Source: Cytophagales bacterium (GTDB lineage Bacteria; Bacteroidota; Bacteroidia; Cytophagales; Bernardetiaceae). From it: a DNA stretch of 64,000 nt. The stretch covers positions 124,001-188,000 of the forward strand of contig JAAFJX010000005.1 in NCBI GenBank assembly GCA_013299045.1, given 5' to 3'. A model generated the notes under the pieces. The model saw only the letters and a program-made list of their open reading frames with translations, made no database searches and was not told the origin of the DNA. Positions 51,654 through 61,700 of the stretch are shown in pieces. Both the position numbers and the translations under genes were made by a program. Numbering within the stretch: the stretch's first letter is position 1; each line of letters starts with the position of its first letter.

Positions 51654-54191
51654 TTATGGGTTCTTTTTAGGGTTAATCCAATAGACAGGAAAGTTATCGG
51701 CGCTAGTTTCTAGCAATTTTTCAAAGTCGTCTGTTTGAGGTAGCTCTTGTGCAAGTGGTAAATATTCATGCCATTCGTAGTCTGCACCATAGCGGTACAC
51801 ACGCCGACTGCGAGGGTCTAGCACAATAAAATGTATCCACTCACGCGCAAACAAATCTCTAATAGGCATATCTTGCAAAAGAAATTCAGAAACCACTTCG
51901 GGCAGATGCTCTACTACCAGCAGCAAACGCACTGGGTCATGTATATCCAGCGCCTGCTGAGGCAAACCGGTGCGTAAGTCGCCATCTATACCATTAGCCA
52001 CACCCACTAAGCCAATGATATTGTGGGGCAGTTTAGTGCCTGCCCCAAACCGGTACTGGTCGTTTGCAGAAAAATAGTATTGTAAGTTGATACCGCCACA
52101 AACTGGCACTACCGCCCTCAGAATAGCCAAAAGATAAGTGCCCTTGGGGTCTTGGCTATAGTCGTAGGAGTGCAAGAAAGAGCGCCTATCCAAAAACAAA
52201 TGCTTGATACTCTCGCGCCTACCCACAATGCACATGGCATTGGAGGCATGGTCCCACTCGCTGCGCGGCTCAAACAGAGACACAGAACGGAGCTTAACCT
52301 CCTCGTGTATGGCCTTGGCGGGTCGTGTGGAATCCACCAGCAAAAAACGGCGTGAACGTTCTTTGGCATTGCGAGCAAGCGCCTTTTTAAAGTCTTTTTT
52401 GTGTGTTTGGTGCGCTGTCAGATGCTTTTCGTTTAGCTCTTTCTCGTCATAAAAGTCTATTTCGTCGCGGGTGGTGTCGTGCAGCGCACCAACAAATTGC
52501 GTGCTGTCAGGAATCAGAATCCCGCGCTGTGCCAAAATACTCCGAACTTCAGGTTTGTTGGCCATGGCTGCCGCCACACGCGCATTCACAGAGCCTGTTT
52601 GCCCACTACAAGCCCCGCAACCGTAAGCCGTATAATGCGGATTATTGACGTTGCTTGCGCCGTGCCCAATGACATAAACTATTGGTGCAAAATTGCGTGT
52701 GAGGCCAATACAGCGTAAAAGCGTTTCTATGCGGTCGGCCATTTCGGGAACTGTAAAGCCCAAGCGCAAACCATCTTGGCGGGGCTCTTGTTCTATGTTC
52801 TCGTATTGAATATGGCTTTGCTTGTCCATGTGCTTAAAGGACGACATAAGCGCTGGTGTTTCACTTGGTTTGAATATATTTTTAGCCAAACGAAAGGCCG
52901 ATATCCAACCTATCACTTGGCTAATAGCCCAGCCGCTAATCAAATTTTTGCTTTCTTTACTAAAATGCGCGTCCCGTTTGTGCCTATGTTCGGGAGCGTA
53001 TGTTTCGCTGACTATATGCTGAGGCGTAACTGGTGGTGGACAGGACTTGGCCAAGAACTTACCATCCTTAGGCTGAAAATAAAAAGCAACATTAAAAAAG
53101 CCCGCTGCACCAAAAGTTTGTGCGTTGCAATACTCTTCCACATAGCGACGCAGTGAACACTCGCGCTCATCGATGCAGAAAATGCCTTGAAAATCATAGT
53201 CTCGGCTAGGGCTAGGTTTGTTCTCTTGAGGCGACTCTAAGACCAAACCGCACATTACTTGGTCATAGTATGCCCATTCGTAAGCCTCTTGCCAAACGGC
53301 GTAAGCATCAAAAAGGTGTTGGTGGCCAGTAGGCGAAAAAAATGGTTTTACTTCTCCGTTCCTGATTACTGAACTTAAAGGCTGCCATTTACCTTCACCA
53401 AATTTTTTGTCTAAAGCATTAATTTCCATCAAAAGCTCCAGCATGAGCATATCGCGTAGGCTGATTTGGCGTTTATCAAAAAGCTGGTTAGGATTGCGCT
53501 CCAGAACCGCCACCATACCCGACCACCCCGGATGCGCAAAGGCCACATCAAACAAGTATTGCTCAAAATAAGTCTCTTTTCCTACCAAAATGTTTAGCAA
53601 ATCAACTATCTGGCAATTTTTATCTTGCAAAAATGCTTTGGCACGTTTGCTTTTAAAAATACCAAACCAACCAGCATGGCGTTCAAGCTCGCGGATAGCG
53701 TCCAGAAAATTGTGGTCTGTAAGTGGAAACTTACGCAAAGCTACGCCTTGGTCTATAAAACTGCTCAGTAGCCTGAACAGAAATCCATGCACTTGTTTGG
53801 CTACGTTGTGATGATAGCGCTGTGCCCAAAGCTGGTGCAACTGACCTAGACGTGGCTGAAAAACAGCTATATATTTTTGGTGTAGTAGGTTCATCTCCCA
53901 TCTGTCCAAATCAGGTGGATTGATAACTTGCTTGATGGCGCGCCGCAATATTTCGGGCTTGATGTAGCCCTTATCATAAAGCTCGCGGTACTCTTCCAAG
54001 TGCATATAGGTCTTGTAACCAAAAAGCGAAGAGGCACGCTCCAAGCCCTTATGAAAAGGCAAGTCCTGAAAGGCTTGTAGAGAGTTCTGATAAATAAAAT
54101 CCTTTAAAGGATTCTGATTAGGCAAAAAATGATGCAATTTTTTGAGTGTAACGTCCTCGCTAAACTCTGGAGTTATGTCTTGATGCTGCAT
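51654..54191 (-). CDS. dabA: DabA, carbonic-anhydrase-like subunit of inorganic carbon transporter (DUF2309)
   Basis: An 845-residue soluble/peripheral protein of DUF2309. The beta-carbonic-anhydrase-like zinc site is intact: Cys339 and Asp341 in GIFCIDEREC, His510 in VIGHGAS and Cys525 in YGCGACSG. The spacings of two and fifteen residues equal those of the characterised DabA zinc ligands. With DabB it accumulates bicarbonate by unidirectional hydration of CO2 driven by the proton gradient. It is directly upstream of dabB. In a heterotroph it would feed carboxylases (fatty acid, anaplerotic and biotin enzymes) at low CO2. The start MQHQDITPEF matches the family. Confidence 0.93.
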   Translation of the reverse strand: MQHQDITPEFSEDVTLKKLHHFLPNQNPLKDFIYQNSLQAFQDLPFHKGLERASSLFGYKTYMHLEEYRELYDKGYIKPEILRRAIKQVINPPDLDRWEMNLLHQKYIAVFQPRLGQLHQLWAQRYHHNVAKQVHGFLFRLLSSFIDQGVALRKFPLTDHNFLDAIRELERHAGWFGIFKSKRAKAFLQDKNCQIVDLLNILVGKETYFEQYLFDVAFAHPGWSGMVAVLERNPNQLFDKRQISLRDMLMLELLMEINALDKKFGEGKWQPLSSVIRNGEVKPFFSPTGHQHLFDAYAVWQEAYEWAYYDQVMCGLVLESPQENKPSPSRDYDFQGIFCIDERECSLRRYVEEYCNAQTFGAAGFFNVAFYFQPKDGKFLAKSCPPPVTPQHIVSETYAPEHRHKRDAHFSKESKNLISGWAISQVIGWISAFRLAKNIFKPSETPALMSSFKHMDKQSHIQYENIEQEPRQDGLRLGFTVPEMADRIETLLRCIGLTRNFAPIVYVIGHGASNVNNPHYTAYGCGACSGQTGSVNARVAAAMANKPEVRSILAQRGILIPDSTQFVGALHDTTRDEIDFYDEKELNEKHLTAHQTHKKDFKKALARNAKERSRRFLLVDSTRPAKAIHEEVKLRSVSLFEPRSEWDHASNAMCIVGRRESIKHLFLDRRSFLHSYDYSQDPKGTYLLAILRAVVPVCGGINLQYYFSANDQYRFGAGTKLPHNIIGLVGVANGIDGDLRTGLPQQALDIHDPVRLLLVVEHLPEVVSEFLLQDMPIRDLFAREWIHFIVLDPRSRRVYRYGADYEWHEYLPLAQELPQTDDFEKLLETSADNFPVYWINPKKNP

Positions 54192-54300
54192 ATAAAAGCG
54201 GCTTGGGTCTTCTTACAAAATTGATGAGAGGGCAAGCACTAATAATTGATTTTCAACAACACTAGGCCCACAAAAGGAAAATTATTGTAAAAAATAAATG

Positions 54301-54762
54301 CTAACAGCGTACACAAGACCAAAAAAGAAAACGCTTAGGAATGGCCGAAAACATTAAAACACGTTTCTGAATGCCCAAGAAGCTACATATTTGCTGCGCA
54401 TTTTTGAATTTGAACCAGCAGTAGAACTGATAGGCGCTTTGCTGCTCTTGTATGCCTATCCACTCTTGTTGCTTTTTCTTCTTGTTCTTGAAGCTATCCA
54501 GCAATTTGACACGCTGTTTTTCAGTCTCTTCTTCATCAATAGGCTCTTTTTCGGTTTCTTTTTCACTTTCTCTTTTTTGTTCAGAAGCCAACATTGCCTC
54601 TAATACTTTACACCAAATACTGAAGTTGTTGTTGCCTTTGGTTTTTTCTAAAGTTAAATGTGTTTCGGAAATAGACGCAACTTCAGCCTTCCACAAAATA
54701 AAACTTTGCAGAAATATAAAAATAGCCATTAGCAGTGCGCTAAAACGTAAAAACCAAGTCAT
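54301..54762 (-). CDS. Small membrane-anchored hypothetical protein
   Basis: A 153-residue product with an N-terminal hydrophobic anchor (FLRFSALLMAIFIFLQSFIL), a long highly charged helix rich in Glu and Lys (residues about 62-105), and a C-terminal part with six cysteine or tryptophan positions ending SCVRC. No family recognised. It is upstream of dabA on the same strand, 109 bases away, and preceded by a promoter-like site at 54803-54833, which supports expression; it may share a transcript with dabA-dabB. Moderately confident that it is a gene. Confidence 0.6.
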   Translation of the reverse strand: MTWFLRFSALLMAIFIFLQSFILWKAEVASISETHLTLEKTKGNNNFSIWCKVLEAMLASEQKRESEKETEKEPIDEEETEKQRVKLLDSFKNKKKKQQEWIGIQEQQSAYQFYCWFKFKNAQQICSFLGIQKRVLMFSAIPKRFLFWSCVRC

Positions 54763-54802
54763 TAACTGAGAATAAAAAGTAGATACATACCTAAAGGTGT
54801 TG

Positions 54803-54833
54803 CAAAGATGCTAACAAAAATAGATTTAAACAA
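54803..54833 (-). promoter_or_regulatory. Putative promoter of the hypothetical-dabA-dabB unit
   Basis: On the minus strand TTG (54831-54833), a 20-base spacer and CATCTTTG (54803-54810), one mismatch from TAnnTTTG, 41 bases before the ATG at 54762. Confidence 0.5.
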
Positions 54834-54919
54834 CAGAATTTGATATTTTTACTGATAAAGACTTCATAACAATCCCGTCCTAATATAGTCATTCCTGTGC
54901 TTGGCGGTGGAATTAAGAC

Positions 54920-55113
54920 CAGTCAATCGTCTCTTGAAGTGTAGTTAAAGTATTCATTGTCATTTTATTAAGTGAGTATTTTGTATTCAAAACCTCTCTA
55001 GGTTTTAACCAATTTTGTCAAAAAACTACCAAAATCTAAAGGGCTTCTTACTATCTACCATGCCTCATATCAGACAAAATCGAATGGCTCAAAGGTAAGA
55101 GCGTGAAATTTTC
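54920..55113 (-). repeat. Dispersed intergenic repeat, copy D (inverted)
   Basis: Read on the minus strand it aligns with copies A and B from AAAATTTCACGCTCTTACCT through TTTGAGCCATTCGATTTTGT, ATGAGGCATGGTAG, AAGAAGCCCTTTAGATTTTG, TTTTTTGACAAAATTGGTTA and a 3' end near CTTCAAGAGACGATTGACT. It is more diverged than A and B are from each other. Confidence 0.8.
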
Positions 55114-55776
55114 AAAATCCATCAAAGACCGCCAAGGTATTTATAGATTAAGCCAACTATTTTCATTCATTACAGTAGTTTGAAACGATTGAAAAGGCTT
55201 TTTAGGGGACAACTGGTTAGATTTTCTGACAAAGCAATCCTGCTAAGTTTTTTGCAACTGAGTCAGAAGCGCTCTATCAATGCTTTATCGTTTGTTTGGG
55301 CTGCATACCTTGGCCAGAAAATACATTCTAAAAAACAAGACAAAGCACTTGCAAAAGTGATTACAAAGTTCTTTATTTGCAACACAAAGTTCTGTAAAAA
55401 GTCCGTTCATACTATATAAATTTTGCCATTTTTGGCGTTTTAACAAACAGAGAGTCTTTTAGGCGCTGAGTATAGACAACAATAAATGCGCTTTCAGGGG
55501 TCTCGTCTTGTTATTATACATACAAAATGTTTACAGAAAACCCAGCTTATTACTTTAGATTATTGAACAATAAACACCCACTCAAGCCAGTGATAAGCTG
55601 TATTTTAGTGGCTTAGTTTTTGTCAGTAAATTGCAGAGTGATAATCTTATAACCCGTTCAAATACTTTCAGTACGCTAGTTCTGGTGTAGCCAAAGATGG
55701 ATATCTTAACCCTTTTGTTATGCTTGCGCAAAAACATCAAACGTGTTCTTGTTATTCCTATAGCCTGTTTTTAAAT
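55114..55776. other. Intergenic region before the giant surface-protein gene
   Basis: No gene is supported. It contains CTTTTTAGGGGACAACT (near 55202), similar to the 3' end of the dispersed repeat but without its body. A 79-codon frame at 55180-55419 begins in that fragment, lacks an ATG and resembles no family, so it is not called. The promoter of the giant gene is presumably within the last 150 bases; TATGCTTG (near 55718) is only a partial -7 match. Confidence 0.4.
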
Positions 55777-58700
55777 ATGAAGAAGATTTTACTTTCCATT
55801 TTCTCTCTCTTTCTCTTTCTCAATGCCAGTTTCTCTTTTGCGCAAGATTTTCAGAGGCGCTATGGCGATATTGGCGACGAAACTGCTGTGGGCGTTGTTG
55901 CTCTGGCAGATGGCTACGTGGTGGCGGGAACGGTGGCGGCTGGTGGTGCTGGCGGCCAGGATATGTTCATGATGAAGATTAACGCAAAAGGCGACATCCT
56001 TTGGTACAGAACTTTTGGTGGCCTAGCCAATGATGTGGCTACTGAACTGAGGCAAACAACAGACGGGTTCGTCATGATTGGTACTACTGAAAGTTTTGGC
56101 GCATTTGCCAAAGATGCCTACGTGGTGCGAACAGACGCAAATGGCACCTTGATTTGGGCACAGACCTACGGCACAAGTATAGAGGATGAAGGCAACTCCA
56201 TTGTGCAAACGTCAGATGGGGGCTTTTTTATGGGTATTACGGCGGGTGTAGGTGCTGGTGCAGATTTATATTTTGTCAAGATAACAGGTACAGGCATCGT
56301 TTCTTGGAATCGTCGTTATGATGATGCTGGCTCAGGAAGTCAGCGTGTGCGCTCAGTGGTGCAGCTTCCGAATGGCTCTTATGCAGCTTCTGGCAGCGTT
56401 GCCATAACAGGCGTAGGGACTGGCGCATCGGACTGGTTCGTGATGCGTATGCGCAGCAATGGAGACCGTATCTGGTCTAAGGCTTTTAGTGGTACAACTG
56501 ACGAGAGCGCCGAACATCTCATTAATATGGGCGATACTTCTCTGGTTGTTATGGGGGCAAGAAGCTCCAGTACGGTTACCAATGACGTATCCATTCTACG
56601 CCTGGATAGCGCTGGAAATGAGCGTATGAGCCGTTTTCATGGCGATGCGGCTGGCACTGTGGCTGATGAAATTCACTGGTTTAACCGCAACTCTGACGGC
56701 TCTTATATTGCCTCTGGCAACACAGGAACAGACGGCTTGGTTATGAAACTCAAAGCAAATGGCACTTTAGATTGGGCACGCACCTATCCTGGCCCCAGTA
56801 CAGACAGATTTAATTGTGTAGTTCCTACTCCTGATGGAGGTTATATTGCAGTAGGCTCGACGAATGGCTACGGTGCATCGGGTACAGATATTTTTGTCTG
56901 CAAAATGAATGAAAGCGGCGTGGCGGGCGACTGTCTTGAAACCAGCTTAGGGCTTGTAAACCGCTCTCTGACAACAACTAACCCAACTTTTGCACTTTCT
57001 AATACCGACTTTCCACCCATAGTATTGCCCGGTGCGGGCACTATTGCGGCTGTTCCTCTTGCTTCTTTTATGCTTTGTCGTTCTATTGATTCTGGAGACC
57101 CCTGCGACCAGAGTACAGAAGGCACGGACTTTTTACTAGGTTTCATGGAGCAGATTACCACAGCGCGCTCTTTGAGTATGCACATGACTTCCCGCTTCAA
57201 TGTGCGCGGAACAATTTACGTAGGCAATACATTCCATTCAAATTTTTCAGTACCAGCAAGCGGGTCTTTCGGAACGGGTTCCTTGTCTTTGGCTTTGTTT
57301 GAAAACCTCAACTCAGGTCTTATTCAAAACAAAGCCGTTAGGGTAGTTACAGACACGCTCATTAGCCTTTTTGCATGGGACTATGCAACAGCCTCTTCCG
57401 ATGCGTCTTTAATATTTCCTACTAAGCTGTTAGGTAAAAAATACTACCCAGTAGGCTATCACCCCAACAATACAAGCGCTGGCTGGCAACGGAATAGCGA
57501 ATTTCTGATAGTAGCGCGTGAAGATAACACCGTCGTAACCATCAAACCCAAAGTGGTAACCAGAGATTTAAAACCTGCTGGTGTGTCTTACAATGTTATT
57601 TTAAACAAGGGGCAATCGTACCAAGTACAGTCTGCGCACGTTACAAGCCCACCTTTTGCAGCAGGACAAGGCGATTTGAGTGGCTCTTTGGTTACAGCTG
57701 ATAAGCCCATTGTGGTTATTGGTGGAAACTACCGAACGATTGTTCCAAACTTGGCTTCTGTAACCTGCTGTCGCGACAACATCTATGACCAGATGCCGCC
57801 TACCCAAACATGGGGCAGAAAGTTCATAACCGTTCCGTACAGAACGCGAGGTTGGGATATTTTTCGTATAGTGGGTGGCTATAATGGCACCAGTGTAACC
57901 ATAGATGGTATAGGAACGATTCCTCTGAACGACGGCGACATTTACGAGTTTAATACAAATGGCTCTAATACACCGCGCAACATCGTGGCGACTAAGCCCA
58001 TTGCGGTTATGCAGTTTAGCACTTCTAGTGGGGCAGATGGCATCACTGATTCAGACCCCTTTATGATTCCGCTGTCGCCATTGAACCAGACCTTCCCCGA
58101 AACTAACTTTGTGGCCTTCTTTTCGCCTATTGTCGGCTTCAAGTATTACGTTAATATTCTAACAAAGACAACCACTGTGCCTTTCATGGTATTGAATGGC
58201 GCAAGTATTTCGGCAGACTTCACGCCCATAGCCGGAACCATTTATTCCATGGCGCAAAAATTGATTCCGAGCGGCTCCTACAATCTGAATAGCGGCACCA
58301 ATCCTGATGGTTTTATTGCTTATATCTACGGCTATGGCAATGCGGAATCTTATGGCTATTCGGCTGGCGGTAAGCTAGAAGTTACGCTGGACATTGGCCC
58401 AGATACTACCTTTTGCGTAGGCGATAGCTACCGCTTAGATGCTGGCGAGGGCTTTGAAAGCTACGAGTGGAACGAAAACCCAGCTCTTAATGGTCAGTTT
58501 TTGACTGTAGATACCACAGGGGTTTATATCGTTAAAGCAACAGACTTCAGTGGTTGTATTCGCTTTGATACTGCCATAATTACCTTTGTGCAGCCACCCG
58601 TAGATATTAAGCATGACGGTATTTCCAAAGATACGGTAAGAATTTGCAATACCGCAGGCCCACAAGTTTTGAATGGGTGCTTACCAGGATATGATGCCAG

Positions 58701-61700
58701 TAATAGCTTTCAATGGACTGAAGTGGGGGTTGGCACTGTCGGTACAGCCTGCTCGCTCACGGTGTCCAACTATTCGGATACTACGCGATACATTTTGCTA
58801 GTCCGAGATGTGAATGGCATAAGAACCTGCCTGAATCGAGACACCATAACAGTTATCTTCTTTCCTTCGGCAGATATTCAGCTAGGAGGTATTTCTTATG
58901 ATACCATCAAGTTCTGTAATTCGGACGGCGAACAACGCTTAGATGCAGGACGACCTCCTGGTGTTTTTTCTGTCTTCTATGAATGGAGACAGCTCCCAGC
59001 AGGTACACTCGTAAGCACAACCAGTGTTTTAACCGCCAATGTCTTTTCTGCCACTACTTTCTATGAGGTGTCTATTTCCGTGCCCGACAATCCGCTGCTT
59101 TGCCCGCCCAAAGACACCATTGCTGTAACCTTCTACCCTAACCCAGAGGTGGACATCACCCTTGCAGGTGTAGCAGCCAACCGTTATGAGTTTTGTAACT
59201 CTGATGGCTCTAAAACCTTGAGCGGCGTACATCCCACACACGCGGGCAAACCAATTAGTTACAAATGGTATATCAATAGCAATTATGCTACCCCTGTTGC
59301 AACAACTCCTACTTTATCCGTATTTACTGCTTCTTCCTCTGCTGTTTATACAGTCGTTGTCAGAGATAATTCTGATACCACTTTCTGCGAAAAAGCAGAC
59401 AGCGTAGTGGTGGCATTCAATCCTAACCCAATCGTTAATATTACGCATTTGGGTATTCTCAAATCTTTAGTGGAGGTTTGTAATTCTGCTGGTGCACAAA
59501 CCGTGAGCGCTGCTCACCCAAGCCATACAGGCCGCGCCACTTACCAATGGCGAAACCTAACCACACTTGCTGTTTTGAGTACTAGTAGCACTTTAACCGT
59601 TAATACACCAGGTGCATCTTTCCAATATGAGGTCTTGGTTACTGATACTGCACAAGTTACAGACTGCCAGAGCCGAGATACGGTTAGGATAACTTTCAAT
59701 CCAAACCCAGTAGCCAGTATTACTTATTTGGGCGTACCGCGCGATACCATACAAATTTGCGATAGCGACAGCACGGAAATCATTAGCGCAGCGCACCCAA
59801 GCCATGCGCCTGGCCAAATGACGTTTCAGTGGAATGACATCACCACGCCTACTTTGAATATTGGAACGGCCAATACACTTACCGTGAGCAATTATTCTGC
59901 AACAAGGCGTTATGAAGTCATTATTACCGATACCTCAAAAGTTACGCGCTGCCAGAGTCGGGATACCATAACGGTCATTTATAACACCAATCCACGTGTG
60001 AGCATACAGTTTGGTGGCATACCAACGCGCACGATTAGCTTCTGCGATAGCGACGGCGCTAAAACCTTTACGGCGCTCGGTACACCAGCCGCTGCAGTTA
60101 GCTACCAATGGAATAACCTGACCTCGGGTGTAACAAGCATTAGCACAACAGCCACTTTGGTAGCCAATTTATTCTCTGCCACTACCGATTACGAAGTCAT
60201 TGTTACTGACATCACAAAGCCTACAAATTGTACGCACCGAGATACTATCCGAGTTATCTTCAATACCTTACCCACGGTCAATATTACGCATTTAGGAGTT
60301 GTTAAAGACACCGTTCAGATTTGCGATAGCAACGGCCCACAAGTATTGAGCGCTTTGCACGCTTCGCATGGTATAGGCCAAATGACTTACCAATGGAATA
60401 ATTTAACATCTGGTGCAATGGCTATTGGCTCTGCACCTACGCTGACTGTGGGTGTACTTTCTGCTACTACGCGCTATGAAGTGGTGGTAACGGATACCTC
60501 TCAAACAACAGATTGCGTTCGTCGAGATACCATCACGGTTATTTTTAACACCAATCCTGCTGCGGATATTCAACATTTAGGAGTTTCTAAGTCTCTTTTA
60601 GAACTGTGCGATAGCAGAGGCGCACAAACGCTTACGGCCTTGCACCCTACGCACGTGCCAGGGCGAATCAGATATCAATGGAATAACCTGACTGCTGGCT
60701 TGACGAACATTTCTACTCTTGCTACCCTAACTGCCAATTTATTCTCTGCTTCCACGCTCTACGAAGTGATTGTTACAGACACCGCTCAGGTTACGGACTG
60801 CGCCCGCCGCGACACCATTCGCGTTACGTTCTTCCCGAACCCTGTAGCCAATATTACACATTTAGGTGTGTCGCAGTCTAGTTTAGAGTTCTGTGACCGC
60901 GAAGGCGCTAAAACTATTTCGGCTGCTCATGCCTCGCACGGTGCAGGCATTACCTACCAATGGAACAACTTGAGCTTAGGAGTACCCAACATTGCTTCTA
61001 CGCCTACTCTAATAGCCAATATCTTCTCCGTCTTAACGGTTTACGAAGTGGTGGTAACGAATACTGCCCAACCTACTGCTTGCGTTAGTCGCGACACGAT
61101 TAGGGTTCGTTTTAATCCTATGCCTGTGGTCAATATTACGCACTTGGGCGTAGCACAGCGCAACTACTTCTTCTGTAACAAAGATGGCGCTAAGCTCATG
61201 CAAGCGGCCAATGCTACACATGGGGTAGGCCGCATGACTTACCAATGGAACAATCTGACCTCGGGTGTAATGGGCATTGCCAGTACGTCTGCTTTGATTG
61301 CCAACGGCTTCTCGGCCAGTACAACCTACGAAGTTATTGTACGCGATACCGCTCAAGTAACTGATTGCGAAACCCGCGACACTATCACGGTTGTCTTTAC
61401 ACCAGAACCTTTTGTGGATATTGTTCACAACGCCACAACACCCGATACTGTAGAACTTTGCGACTTGGCGGGTGCACAAACGCTCAACGCCGCCCACGCA
61501 TCGCACGTGGCTGGAACAGTAACTTACCAATGGTATAAAAATACAGATTTGACGACCGTCATCTCGTCTGCTCCAAGTATTGTGGCTAACGAATTTGGCG
61601 CAACAACCACTTATACAGTCGTAGTAACAGACGTTACGAACGTGGCGCGTTGCAGCAGCCGCGATACGATTGTAGTGAAGTTCAACCGCAATCCAATTCT

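Noticed and set aside
55180-55419. 79-codon frame upstream of the giant gene
   Set aside because: Starts at TTG in a fragment resembling the dispersed repeat; no family, no promoter.
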